Below, piece after piece: positions 51,427 through 60,394 of a stretch of DNA of 64,000 nucleotides (its first letter is position 1; the number at the start of each line of letters is the position of its first letter). The notes below the pieces were generated by a model that worked only from the letters and a program-made list of their open reading frames with translations, had not been told where the DNA came from and did not search any database. Location: contig JAIRYW010000063.1 in NCBI GenBank assembly GCA_031267645.1, forward strand, positions 1-64,000. The letters run 5' to 3'. This stretch comes from Propionibacteriaceae bacterium. Its GTDB lineage: Bacteria > Actinomycetota > Actinomycetes > Propionibacteriales > Propionibacteriaceae. Both the position numbers and the translations under genes were made by a program.

Positions 51427-52974
51427 TCAGTAGGCGAAGGACAGAGGAGCGTCCTCGTCCTTGTTCAGGTCGACGGGTGGGACGTCAGTCTCGGGTGGCA
51501 ACCCGATCTTGATGTACTTGAGCAGCAGCTTGACCTCGATCACAGCCAGGACGCCGTAGAGGACGGTGTACAGGATCAAAGTCAGCAGCAGGATCGGCGT
51601 CGAGTGGGCCAAGGTCGGATCGGGCGAGATGGCTAGCTGCGTGGGCAGAACGCCATTGACGATCCAGGGCTGGCGGCCCATCTCGGTGAAGATCCAGCCG
51701 AAGCTGTTGGCCAGCAGCGGCAGCAAAGGCATCACCACGGCGATGGCGGTCATCAGGCCGCTGGGCCGAGGCACCTTGTCTTTGCGCACCGCGACCAGGA
51801 AGAAGATCCCGCCCAGCATGGCCAACAGGCCGATGCCGATCATCAGGCGGAAGCTCCAGAAGGCGATCGTGGTGTCGGGCGACAGGTCGCCGATCTGACC
51901 CCGGTCGGCGATGGTGGCCAGCTGGTCGGCGAAGCCGGCCTGCAGGCCCTCTTGACCCAAAGGATTGCCGTCGGTGTCGGTCAGGCAGCTCTGCGGCGCG
52001 CCACCGTTCTCGGCCAGGCAATCGATGAAGGTCTGCTGGCGGTAGCCGTAATCGCGGAACTGGGCCTCCAGCTCGTCCAGACCCTGAATGTTGTCAGTGC
52101 CGTAGAGCCAGTTCAAGAAGCCTGGGAACAGCTCGACCCCGGGCAGGATCTGGAAGGTCGCCTCACCCGGCGTGGGCGAAGTTTGGAGGCCTTCGGCGGC
52201 GGCCATCTTGCTTGGTTGAGTGACGACCATCTGCTTGCCAAGCAGGTCGCCCGTCACGATCGTGCACAGGCCGGCCACGATCAGGACCCAGGCCCCGATC
52301 TTGGTGCCCTTGCGGTAAGCCACCAGATCTCCATCCGGCGCGGCGGCGGCCTTGGCCTTGACCAGACGGTAGAAGGAGATGGCGGCCATGAAGGCCCCAG
52401 CTGTGACGAAGGAAGCGGCGATGGTGTGCGGCCACTGGGTCAAGAAGACCGGGTTGGTCAGCAAGGCGAGGAAGTCGTTCAACTCCGCCCGCCCGTTGGC
52501 GAAGACCGCTCCGGTCGGATTCTGCATCCAGGCGTTGGCCGCGATGATGAAGATCGAGGAGATGAAAGTGCCGATCGATCCCAGCCAGATGGAGGTCAGG
52601 TGGACGCCCTTGGACAGGCGCCCCCAACCGAAGATCCAAATGCCCAGGAAGGTGGACTCGAGGAAGAAGGCGATCAGAGCTTCGAGCGCCAAAGGCGCGC
52701 CGAAGATGTCGCCCACGAATCGGCTGTACTCAGACCAGTTCATGCCGAACTGGAATTCCTGAACGATGCCGGTGACAACACCCATTGCAAAGTTGATCAG
52801 GAAGAGCTTGCCGAAGAACTTGGTCAGCCTCAGATACGCCGAATTGCCCGTCCTAGTCCAGACGGTTTGCAAGACGGCGGTCAGAAGACTGAGCGCGATC
52901 GTCAAAGGGACGAATAGGTAGTGGTAGACCGTCGTGATGCCGAACTGCCACCTGGCTACGGTTTCCGGACTCAT
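51427..52974 (-). CDS. cydA: Cytochrome bd oxidase subunit I
   Basis: This 515-residue protein binds haems b558, b595 and d. The N-terminal RWQFGITTVYHYLFVPL includes the haem-ligand His. The quinol-binding Q-loop region (about 250-330) is the short type, and GWIFTEMGRQPWIV is the conserved C-terminal motif. No good ribosome site is seen before the ATG. The 201-bp gap upstream contains an AT-richer patch with a possible TTCCAG-N18-TAATAC promoter, and a GACCCC/GGGGTC hairpin at 53072-53089. Confidence 0.97.
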   Translation of the reverse strand: MSPETVARWQFGITTVYHYLFVPLTIALSLLTAVLQTVWTRTGNSAYLRLTKFFGKLFLINFAMGVVTGIVQEFQFGMNWSEYSRFVGDIFGAPLALEALIAFFLESTFLGIWIFGWGRLSKGVHLTSIWLGSIGTFISSIFIIAANAWMQNPTGAVFANGRAELNDFLALLTNPVFLTQWPHTIAASFVTAGAFMAAISFYRLVKAKAAAAPDGDLVAYRKGTKIGAWVLIVAGLCTIVTGDLLGKQMVVTQPSKMAAAEGLQTSPTPGEATFQILPGVELFPGFLNWLYGTDNIQGLDELEAQFRDYGYRQQTFIDCLAENGGAPQSCLTDTDGNPLGQEGLQAGFADQLATIADRGQIGDLSPDTTIAFWSFRLMIGIGLLAMLGGIFFLVAVRKDKVPRPSGLMTAIAVVMPLLPLLANSFGWIFTEMGRQPWIVNGVLPTQLAISPDPTLAHSTPILLLTLILYTVLYGVLAVIEVKLLLKYIKIGLPPETDVPPVDLNKDEDAPLSFAY

Positions 52975-53175
52975 GCCGCGAAACTACATCGGCTTGGGCA
53001 CGGTTGTCCAGCGCGATCCACCCATCTGGACCGATAACCACCCCTCGTCGATCTTAACAAGCGCCTTCCCGGACCCCGTCAGGGGGGTCGATGTAAGGCG
53101 ACGAATGGCTTCTGACTAGGTATTACGCTGACATTTAGAGCGGCTGGAAAAATTTTGACGACCGCCGACGGGAAT

Positions 53176-55251
53176 TCAGGATTGATCCTGCCCCAGACCA
53201 GCGAACTGAGCCTGATAGAGCCGCCAGTAAGCCCCCTGGGCCCGTAGCAGTTCGGCGTGGCTGCCCTGTTCGACGATGTCGCCGTGCTCCATCACCAAGA
53301 TCAAGTCGGCGTCCCGAATGGTGGACAAGCGATGGGCGATGACGAAAGAGGTCCGCCCCTTGCGCAACGCTCCCATGGCCTTCTGGATCAAGACCTCGGT
53401 GCGGGTGTCGACCGAACTGGTGGCCTCATCCAAGATCAGCAGGCTGGGCTCGGACAGGAAGGCCCGGGCGATGGTCAAGAGCTGGCGCTCGCCGGCCGAG
53501 ACGTTGGAGCCCTCCTCGTCGATGACGGTGTCGTAGCCCTCGGGCAGCGACCGCACGAAGCGGTCGACGTAGGTCGCCTTGGCGGCCGCCAAGACACTCT
53601 CCTGATCGGCCCCCGGCCGCCCATAGGCGATGTTGTCGCGGATGGTGCCGTTGAAGAGCCAGGTGTCCTGCAGCACCATGCCGATCTCGTCCCGCAGGAC
53701 GCCCCGGGGCAGGGTGGCGATGTCGATCCCGTCCAGCCTGATCTGGCCGGACTGGACGTCGTAGAAACGCATCAGCAGGTTGACCAGGGTGGTCTTGCCG
53801 GCCCCGGTCGGTCCCACGATGGCGATGGTCTGGCCCGGCTCGGCCACCAAGGAGAGATCGGTCATGAGGGGATGGTCCGGCTCGTAGGAGAAGCTGACAT
53901 GGTCGAACTCGATCCGTCCGAGCACCGGCTGAGGCAGCTGGGCGGACAATTCGGCCGGCTCCTCGGCCACGTCCAAGACCTCGAACACCCGCTCCGCCGA
54001 AGCCACGCCGGACTGCAACAGATTGGCCATGGAGGCCAGTTGGTTGATCGGCTGGGTGAACTGGCGGGAGTACTGGATGAAGGCCTGGACGTCGCCCAGG
54101 CTGATCTGGCCGGAGGCCACCCTCAGGCCGCCCACCACCGCCACCACGACGTAGGTCAGATTCCCCACGAAGCCCATCAGGGGCATGATGACGCCGGACA
54201 TGAACTGGGCCTTGAAGGCGGCCTCGTACAACTGGCCGTTCTTGTCCGCGAAGACCTGGCCGACCTCGCGCTGACGGCCGAAGACCTTGACCAAGGCGTG
54301 GCCGGTGTAGGCCTCCTCGATGTGGCCGTTCAACTCGCCGGTGGCCTTCCACATGGCGGCGAAGCGCTTCTGGGAGCGTTTCATGATCAGTCCGGCCAGC
54401 ACCACCGAGATCGGGATCGAGATCAGGGCCACCAAGGTCAGCAGCCCGGACAAGGTCAGCATCATGATCAGGACGGCCACCACAGTCAATAAAGCATTGA
54501 CAACTTGGGACAGGGTCTGCTGTAAAGACTGGGAGATGTTGTCGATGTCGTTGGTGACGCGCGACAGCAGCTCGCCCCGGGGCTGGGAGTCGAAATAGCG
54601 CAAGGGCAGGCGGTCGAGTTTGTCCGCCACCTGCTGGCGCATCCGCAGCACGGTGCGCTGGACCACGCCGTTGATCAGCCAGCCGGCCACGATCATGCCG
54701 GTGGCGCCGAGCAAGCAGAAGGCGATCGCCAACATGATGACGTAGGCCATCTGGGTGAAGTCGATGCCCACGCCGGGGGTGAAGTCCATGCCCGACAACA
54801 TGTCCCCCATGGACTGGTTGAAGCCGCCGGCCCCGCCTTGGGCGATCAGGTCGAGCACTTGCTGGCGCGACACGGTGGCCGGGTCGATGCCGCGTTGGCT
54901 CAGCTGGTCGCCCACCATCTGGCCGACGATGCCGGAGAAGATGACGTCGGTGGCCCGGCCCAACAGTTTGGGCACGTAGACGTTGACCGCCACCGAGACG
55001 GCGGCGAAGGCGATGGCCAGCGCGACCCGGAACCGTTCCGGCTTCAGGTAGCCCAGCAGACGACGGAAGGAGGGGCCGAAGTCGACCGCCTTCTCACTGA
55101 CCCGGGCCCCGGGCGGACCGCCGCCAGGGCCGCCGCCGCGGCCGGGACCGAAGCGGGGCCTGGGATTGGCCTTAGCCGCCGAGTTCGAGTCGCCGCCGGC
55201 CGCGGGGCCGGTCGGGTCGGTCGACGCCATCGACCGGTCACGCTCGCTCAT
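53176..55251 (-). CDS. ABC exporter subunit, canonical ATPase half
   Basis: This 691-residue protein has a 60-residue Gly/Pro-rich N-terminal extension, six helices, and an ATPase with GPTGAGKTT, VSAGERQLL and LLILDEATSSVD (catalytic Glu present). It pairs with the 581-residue neighbour, whose site is degenerate, as in heterodimeric drug exporters. Its ATG overlaps the partner's stop as ATGA. A TetR gene leads the operon, so a drug or lipid substrate is likely but unknown. Confidence 0.93.
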   Translation of the reverse strand: MSERDRSMASTDPTGPAAGGDSNSAAKANPRPRFGPGRGGGPGGGPPGARVSEKAVDFGPSFRRLLGYLKPERFRVALAIAFAAVSVAVNVYVPKLLGRATDVIFSGIVGQMVGDQLSQRGIDPATVSRQQVLDLIAQGGAGGFNQSMGDMLSGMDFTPGVGIDFTQMAYVIMLAIAFCLLGATGMIVAGWLINGVVQRTVLRMRQQVADKLDRLPLRYFDSQPRGELLSRVTNDIDNISQSLQQTLSQVVNALLTVVAVLIMMLTLSGLLTLVALISIPISVVLAGLIMKRSQKRFAAMWKATGELNGHIEEAYTGHALVKVFGRQREVGQVFADKNGQLYEAAFKAQFMSGVIMPLMGFVGNLTYVVVAVVGGLRVASGQISLGDVQAFIQYSRQFTQPINQLASMANLLQSGVASAERVFEVLDVAEEPAELSAQLPQPVLGRIEFDHVSFSYEPDHPLMTDLSLVAEPGQTIAIVGPTGAGKTTLVNLLMRFYDVQSGQIRLDGIDIATLPRGVLRDEIGMVLQDTWLFNGTIRDNIAYGRPGADQESVLAAAKATYVDRFVRSLPEGYDTVIDEEGSNVSAGERQLLTIARAFLSEPSLLILDEATSSVDTRTEVLIQKAMGALRKGRTSFVIAHRLSTIRDADLILVMEHGDIVEQGSHAELLRAQGAYWRLYQAQFAGLGQDQS

Positions 55252-56993
55252 GCCACCATCTCCTCGGCGCTGAGTTGGGATTCGACGATCTCGCGGTAAG
55301 TGTCACAACTGGCTAACAGCTCGTCGTGACGGCCCCGACCGACGATCCGGCCGGCCTCCAAGACCAAGATCTGGTCGGCCTGGCGGATGGTGGAGACCCG
55401 TTGGGCCACGATCAAGACCGCCGCTTGGGCCGTCTCGTCGGCCAAGGCGGCCCGCAAGCGGGCGTCGGTGGCGACGTCGAGGGCGGAGAAGGAGTCGTCG
55501 AAGATGTAGACCTCGGGCCGTTTGACCAAGGCCCGGGCGATGGACAGCCGCTGCCTCTGCCCGCCCGAGACATTGGAGCCGCCCTGGGCGATGGGGGCGT
55601 CCAAACCCTCGGGCAGATCGGACACGAAGTCCTTGGCCTGGGCCACCTCCAAGGCCTGCCACAGCTCCTGCTCGGTGGCGTCCGGTTTGCCGTAGCGCAG
55701 ATTGGTGGCCACCGTGCCGGAGAAGAGGTACGGCTTCTGCGGCACCAGACCGATCTTGGACCACAACAGGTCGGGGTCGAGCTGGCGGATGTCGACCCCG
55801 TCGACCATGACCTCGCCTGAGCTGACGTCGAACAGCCGCGGGATCAGGTTGATCAGGGTGGTCTTGCCCGAGCCGGTGGCCCCGATCACCGCCGTGGTCT
55901 GGCCCGGCCGGAGCTCGAAGTCGAGGTCGGACAGCAGAGCCTCTTCGGCCCCGGGGTACCGGAAGGAGACCCCGCGCAGCTCGACCTGGCCCCGACCGGT
56001 CGGCTGGACCGGCTGGGCCGGCGGCTGGACGGTCGAGTCGGTGTCCAGCACCGCCATGATGCGGCGGGCGCAGACGGCCGCCCGCGGCACCATCACCAGC
56101 ATCATGGTAGCCATCATGACCGACATCAAGATTTGCATGATGTAAGAGATGAAGGCGGTCAGCTGGCCGACCTGCATGGCCCCGGCGTCGATCTGGGAGG
56201 CCCCGAACCACATCACGCCGACGTTGGACAGGTTGAGCACGATCATGACCAGGGGGAACATGGTCATCATGAGCCGGCCGACCCTCAGCCCGGTGTCGGT
56301 CAGTTCGCGGTTGGCCTGGCTGAAACGTTCGGCCTCGTAGTCCTCGCGGACGAAGGCGCGCACCACCCGGATGCCGGAGATGTGCTCACGCAGGACCCGG
56401 TTGATGGTGTCGGTGCGAGTCTGCATGGCGGAGAAGAGGGGACCCATGCGAGTCAGGATGATGGCCGCGATCAGGGCCAGGGCGCCGACGGCGGCGGCGA
56501 TCAGCCAACTCAGCGAGACATTGGTGCGCAAGGCCATGTAGACGCCACCGACCATGGTGATGGGCGCGCCCAAGATCAAGATGCAGGTCATCAAGACCAC
56601 CATCTGGACCTGCTGCACGTCATTGGTGTTACGGGTGATGAGGGAGGGGGCGCCGAACCGGCCCAGCTCCCGGGCTGAGAAATCCAAGGCCCGCTCGAAG
56701 ATGTGCTGGCGGACGTCGCGCCCGAAGCCCATGGCCAGCCGGGCCCCGAAATAGACGGCGCAGACCTGGCTGACGACTTGGACGGCGGAGACGGCCAGCA
56801 TGATGGCGCCGGAGCTCCAGATGTACCCAGGGTCGCCTTTGGCCACGCCATTGTCGATGATGTCGGCGTTCAGGCGGGGCAGGTAGAGGCTGGCGATGGT
56901 GGCGGCGAACTGGAAGGCCACCACCGCGATGGCCTGGCCGACGTACGGTTTGAGGTGGCTGAAAACCAGCCGGATCAGTGGATTGCGGGTCAT
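55248..56993 (-). CDS. ABC exporter subunit, degenerate-site half
   Basis: This 581-residue protein has six helices and an ATPase with GATGSGKTT, VSGGQRQRL and YIFDDSFSALD. Asp takes the place of the catalytic Glu after Walker B, the mark of the non-canonical subunit in TM287/288-type heterodimers. Its ATG overlaps the tetR stop as ATGA, so tetR and both exporter genes are translated as a coupled set. Confidence 0.93.
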   Translation of the reverse strand: MTRNPLIRLVFSHLKPYVGQAIAVVAFQFAATIASLYLPRLNADIIDNGVAKGDPGYIWSSGAIMLAVSAVQVVSQVCAVYFGARLAMGFGRDVRQHIFERALDFSARELGRFGAPSLITRNTNDVQQVQMVVLMTCILILGAPITMVGGVYMALRTNVSLSWLIAAAVGALALIAAIILTRMGPLFSAMQTRTDTINRVLREHISGIRVVRAFVREDYEAERFSQANRELTDTGLRVGRLMMTMFPLVMIVLNLSNVGVMWFGASQIDAGAMQVGQLTAFISYIMQILMSVMMATMMLVMVPRAAVCARRIMAVLDTDSTVQPPAQPVQPTGRGQVELRGVSFRYPGAEEALLSDLDFELRPGQTTAVIGATGSGKTTLINLIPRLFDVSSGEVMVDGVDIRQLDPDLLWSKIGLVPQKPYLFSGTVATNLRYGKPDATEQELWQALEVAQAKDFVSDLPEGLDAPIAQGGSNVSGGQRQRLSIARALVKRPEVYIFDDSFSALDVATDARLRAALADETAQAAVLIVAQRVSTIRQADQILVLEAGRIVGRGRHDELLASCDTYREIVESQLSAEEMVA

Positions 56994-57799
56994 TGACGGT
57001 CTTTCGTGTTCTGGCAGTCGAGCAGGGCGCCCAAGACCAGTCGGCTGACGACGGTCGGGTCTTGGAGGCCGGGGTGGGCCAAGGGAGGCATGGCCGAGGC
57101 CAAGGCGAGCAGGCGGATGTAGGCGGCGGCCACTTCCAGGTCGACCGCCAAGCGTTCGCGGTCGGGGGCTAAGACGGCGGCGATGGCCTCCAGCAGGGCT
57201 TGCCCGCGCAGTTCAAGCTCGGATTGGTGGTCGCCCCAGAGGCCGGCTTTCCAGGAGCCGTCCGGCCCCCGCCGGGAGCCCCAACCACCGGCGGTCGGGC
57301 GGCCCCGCCAAGCCGGGCCGAAGCGGTCGGCCGGGTCGGCCTCGGCCGCCCGATCACAATGATCGGCCGGATCGCAACGGTCGGCCGGGTCGAAACCGCG
57401 ATGGGGACCGAATTTCCCGGCCGGGTCGAAGCGGCCATCCCGTCCGAACACGAATCTGGCCTGGGGGGTGTGCATGACCATCATCAGCGAGCGCGTCCGA
57501 TGGCTGGCCTCCAGCAGCAGCCGGATCAAGCAGTCGATCCGCTGGGGCAAGGGCTGGTCCAGCGCGATGGCCTCGACCTCGCTCACCAACTGGCTCGGCT
57601 CCAAGGCCGTTCGGATGGCTTGGACAAGCAGGTCACGTTTGGTCTCGAAGTAGCGGAAGATGGTGCCCTCGGCCACCCCGGCGGCGGCCGCGATGGCCCG
57701 GGTCGAGACGTCCAGACCGTGCTCCAACAAGAGCGGTATAGTGGCCGCGATAATCGACCGCCGGCGTTCTTGGGGCGGTTGGGCAGCTGCTCGGACCAT
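56990..57799 (-). CDS. TetR-family regulator of the ABC exporter
   Basis: This 269-residue protein has an N-terminal helix-turn-helix (TRAIAAAAGVAEGTIFRYFE). It is longer than usual because about 75 residues in the middle (about 125-200) are rich in DPADR-type repeats and Gly/Arg. The ATG lies 8 bases after a TATGAT box, so the message is probably leaderless. A perfect palindrome sits in the promoter spacer, indicating self-repression and control of the exporter. Confidence 0.92.
   Translation of the reverse strand: MVRAAAQPPQERRRSIIAATIPLLLEHGLDVSTRAIAAAAGVAEGTIFRYFETKRDLLVQAIRTALEPSQLVSEVEAIALDQPLPQRIDCLIRLLLEASHRTRSLMMVMHTPQARFVFGRDGRFDPAGKFGPHRGFDPADRCDPADHCDRAAEADPADRFGPAWRGRPTAGGWGSRRGPDGSWKAGLWGDHQSELELRGQALLEAIAAVLAPDRERLAVDLEVAAAYIRLLALASAMPPLAHPGLQDPTVVSRLVLGALLDCQNTKDRQ
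57310..57420. repeat. Short repeats inside the TetR gene
   Basis: The word CGGTCGGCCGGGTCG and close variants occur about five times, coding for FDPADR/CDPADH blocks between the DNA-binding domain and the last helices of the regulator. Confidence 0.65.
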
Positions 57800-57807
57800 G
57801 GGTCGAG

Positions 57808-57837
57808 ATCATAGTGAGTGAGTCCTCACTCATTCAA
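57808..57837 (-). promoter_or_regulatory. tetR-exporter promoter with operator in its spacer
   Basis: On the minus strand TTGAAT (57832-57837) and TATGAT (57808-57813) are 18 bases apart. The spacer holds TGAGTGAG-TC-CTCACTCA, a perfect inverted repeat at 57815-57832 (touching the -35 box by one base). A TetR dimer bound there would block RNA polymerase. Confidence 0.8.
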
Positions 57838-58092
57838 ATCGACGCGCCCGCCACCGCTCCGAATCGGCTCTGGCAGCTGGCCGCGGGGGGAATCGCCCGC
57901 CGCCACCGGAGACCGCTCCGAGCCGGTCCCGCCGGCCGGGCCCGCTGGACAGTCCACCGCCCGACGCGGAAGAATCGCTGCGTCCCCGGGCCGTTTGGAG
58001 CCAGCGCTTGGCGCGACCCGGCGCCCGATCCCTGGGAGAGGTGGTCCGTCAGTGGCAGAGATGGCCCGCACGGCGCGGCGGCGGCCGACCCG

Positions 58093-59547
58093 GTGAGGGC
58101 GGAGACCAGTCCGGCGACCTGGATCCGACAGCGCGCCCGGTCCGCTGGGCACGGTCTGACCGCTTTGATCAGGCGCCACCGGCCCGGCCCGGTCCTGATC
58201 GCGGCCAGCCTGGTCTTGATCATCCATCTGGCCGTCGCCTGGCACCGCTACGCCACCTACCAACTCGGCTTCGACCTGGCTCTGTTCGGGGAGTCGGTGC
58301 GCGAGTACAGCCACCTGCGACCGCCCCTCTCGACCATCAAATCGGGCCAACCCTTCAACATGCTGGGCGACCACTTCACCCCCATCCTGGCCCTGCTGGC
58401 CCCGATCTACCGTCTGGTCCCGGACATCCGGCTGCTCTTGGCGGCCCAGGCCGTCCTCTTCGCCCTGGCCGCCGCCATCATCGGGCTGTGGGCGGCGGCC
58501 CGTTTGGGCCGCGGCGTCGGGGCCTTGCTGACGGTCGCCTTCGGGCTGTCCTGGGGCATCGTCCACGCCTTGCTGTTCGACTTCCACGAGATCGCCTTCG
58601 CCACTCCCCTGCTGGCCGGGGCCCTGATCGCGATCCAACGCCAGCGCTGGGCTTGGCTGTGGCTGCTGGTCGTATTGCTCTGGCTGACCAAGGAGGACAC
58701 CACCTTCGTGACGGCCGGCCTCGGCCTGCTGTTGCTGACCCGGCGCCGTTGGCTACAGGGCCTGGCCCTGGGCGGCGCCAGCCTGGCGGTCTTCCTGGCC
58801 TTGGTCGAATGGGTCATCCCCGGGCTGTCCCAGAGCGGCACGTACACCTACTTCGACGTGGTGGAGGGTTCGCCCTGGAGCGCCTTGGGGGCCAACCTGA
58901 CCAGTCCCGCCTTCGCCACCTTCGTGCTGGCCGTGGCCTTCGTGGCCGGCCTCGGCCTGGCCTCGCCGATCATGGTGACGCTGGTCCCGCTGGTGGCGTC
59001 GCGGCTGGTGTCCAGCCGGTCGATCTACTTCGTCATGCAGCACCACTACCACGTCCTGGTCATGGTGGTCTGCGCCATGGCCTTGATCGACAGCTGGGAC
59101 CGACTGCGCCGGCTCGACCACCGACCGCGCTGGGACCAGCTGATCAAACTGGTCGGCCTGGCCCAGATCGTCCTACTGGGCCTGGTGACAGCCCACGGGA
59201 TCGAGATCCTGATCACCACCGGCGGCCTCGACCGGACCTATTCCAACTGCTCGGTCTGCGCCGACATCGACCGCGCCTTGCCCGTCATCCCGGACGGGGC
59301 CGACGTGGCGGCCGAGGTCTACATTTTGCCCCACTTGGTGGACCGCGCCCGGCCCCGCATGGCCATGCCCGACTGGCTGGACCAGACCGGGCGCCCGCTC
59401 GACCCCGACTGGGTGATCTTGAATCTGAACTCCTCCGCCAACGACAACCTGACCAATCATTGGGAGGCCCTCACGGCCGAGCGGCTGCTGGCCGGCGGCT
59501 ACGTCACGGTGTACGAGTCGGGCCCCATCGTGGTGCTCCAGCGCTGA
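58093..59547 (+). CDS. DUF2079 membrane protein
   Basis: This protein has about 484 residues and about ten helices. TYQLGFDLALFGESVREYSH and GDHFTPILALLAPIYRLVPD match the DUF2079 pattern, whose members look like GT-C-type membrane enzymes but have no proven role. The start is uncertain: the frame stays open to a GTG at 57814, but the first 93 codons there look non-coding (many AGG/AGA/CGA) and would overlap the tetR operator, so the GTG at 58093 is used. Neither has a ribosome site. Confidence 0.75.
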   Translation: MRAETSPATWIRQRARSAGHGLTALIRRHRPGPVLIAASLVLIIHLAVAWHRYATYQLGFDLALFGESVREYSHLRPPLSTIKSGQPFNMLGDHFTPILALLAPIYRLVPDIRLLLAAQAVLFALAAAIIGLWAAARLGRGVGALLTVAFGLSWGIVHALLFDFHEIAFATPLLAGALIAIQRQRWAWLWLLVVLLWLTKEDTTFVTAGLGLLLLTRRRWLQGLALGGASLAVFLALVEWVIPGLSQSGTYTYFDVVEGSPWSALGANLTSPAFATFVLAVAFVAGLGLASPIMVTLVPLVASRLVSSRSIYFVMQHHYHVLVMVVCAMALIDSWDRLRRLDHRPRWDQLIKLVGLAQIVLLGLVTAHGIEILITTGGLDRTYSNCSVCADIDRALPVIPDGADVAAEVYILPHLVDRARPRMAMPDWLDQTGRPLDPDWVILNLNSSANDNLTNHWEALTAERLLAGGYVTVYESGPIVVLQR

Positions 59548-59578
59548 GGCCGTCCGACCCGAGCGCCGGACCGCTCGA

Positions 59579-60241
59579 TCAGCCCTCGGCTGGCGGCGGG
59601 CTGCCGGCCCGGCTCTGGCGACCGGACCGGGGCTCGGGGGCCCCGGTCGGCCCGGGCCGGCCGCGGGAGGCCGCCACGGCCAGGTCGACCAACCGCCCCA
59701 AGTCGCTCGCCATCGAGATGTCCGAGTCGTAGAGCCACTGGATCTGCAGACCGTCGGCGGCCGCGATCAGGATCCGGGCCAGCCAGGCCGCCTGGTCCTG
59801 GGAGAGGCCTTTGGCCGCCAGCAGACCTTCGGCCAGACCGTCCACGAAAGACTGGTAACGATCCCGGAAGTAGGCGTGGGCCGGGTGGGTGGGGGCAGCG
59901 CCGGCGACCGCCTGCTCGAGGTAGAGCCGCACCAGTCCGGGCGTCTCGGCGTTGCGGGCGATGAGCTGCCCCAGCCGGTGGAAGTCCTCCGGACTGAGGG
60001 ATTCGTCCGGGGCCCGGAAGCGGTCGCGGTCGTCCCGGACGCGGACGACGCCCAGGAATAGCTCTTGCCGATTGGGGAAGTAGTGGAGCAGCGCGGTCTG
60101 GGTCAGGCCGACCTTGTCGGCGATGGCTTGGAGGGTGGGGCCGCCGGCGTCCGACTCGGCGTAGGCCTCCAGAGCAGCCCTCAGGATGGCGCTCCGGCGC
60201 TCGACGGACTTCTTGTACGGTCCACGCTTCTCCTTGGCCAT
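59579..60241 (-). CDS. TetR-family regulator of the glycoside module
   Basis: This protein has 220 residues from an ATG where homology begins (MAKEKRGPYKKS); a frame open to 60367 would run through the divergent promoter. The helix-turn-helix is LQAIADKVGLTQTALLHYFP, and GLVRLYLEQAVAG begins the ligand domain. It is divergent from the MFS-GH1-esterase operon, whose promoter carries matching palindromes, so it most likely represses that operon. Confidence 0.92.
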   Translation of the reverse strand: MAKEKRGPYKKSVERRSAILRAALEAYAESDAGGPTLQAIADKVGLTQTALLHYFPNRQELFLGVVRVRDDRDRFRAPDESLSPEDFHRLGQLIARNAETPGLVRLYLEQAVAGAAPTHPAHAYFRDRYQSFVDGLAEGLLAAKGLSQDQAAWLARILIAAADGLQIQWLYDSDISMASDLGRLVDLAVAASRGRPGPTGAPEPRSGRQSRAGSPPPAEG

Positions 60242-60326
60242 GCCGCCATTATCCCGGTCCCGACCGCCACTGGCGGGGCCGGCGCGGCCCGGCGCGGCGA
60301 GGGCCGGGCCAGCGGCCCGAGGAGGG

Positions 60327-60354
60327 TTGACAGACCTTAAAACTGAGTTATACT
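60327..60354 (+). promoter_or_regulatory. Near-consensus promoter of the MFS-GH1-esterase operon
   Basis: TTGACA (60327-60332) and TATACT (60349-60354) are separated by 16 bases. Such a strong vegetative promoter usually needs a repressor. The leader is about 35 bases. Confidence 0.85.
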
Positions 60355-60374
60355 CAATTTTGAGCACAGTTCAA
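60341..60374. promoter_or_regulatory. Probable TetR operator(s)
   Basis: AANTGAGTTATACTCANTT (60341-60359) is an inverted repeat lying over the -10 box. A second, weaker one, TTGAGCACAGTTCAA, follows at 60360-60374. The adjacent divergent TetR is the obvious binder. Confidence 0.7.
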
Positions 60375-60394
60375 TTCTTCCGAAGGAGTGAGGA

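Noticed and set aside
57814-58092. 93-codon N-terminal extension of the DUF2079 protein
   Set aside because: Codon use is unlike coding DNA here, and its GTG would lie at the edge of the tetR operator and promoter. It is not excluded completely.
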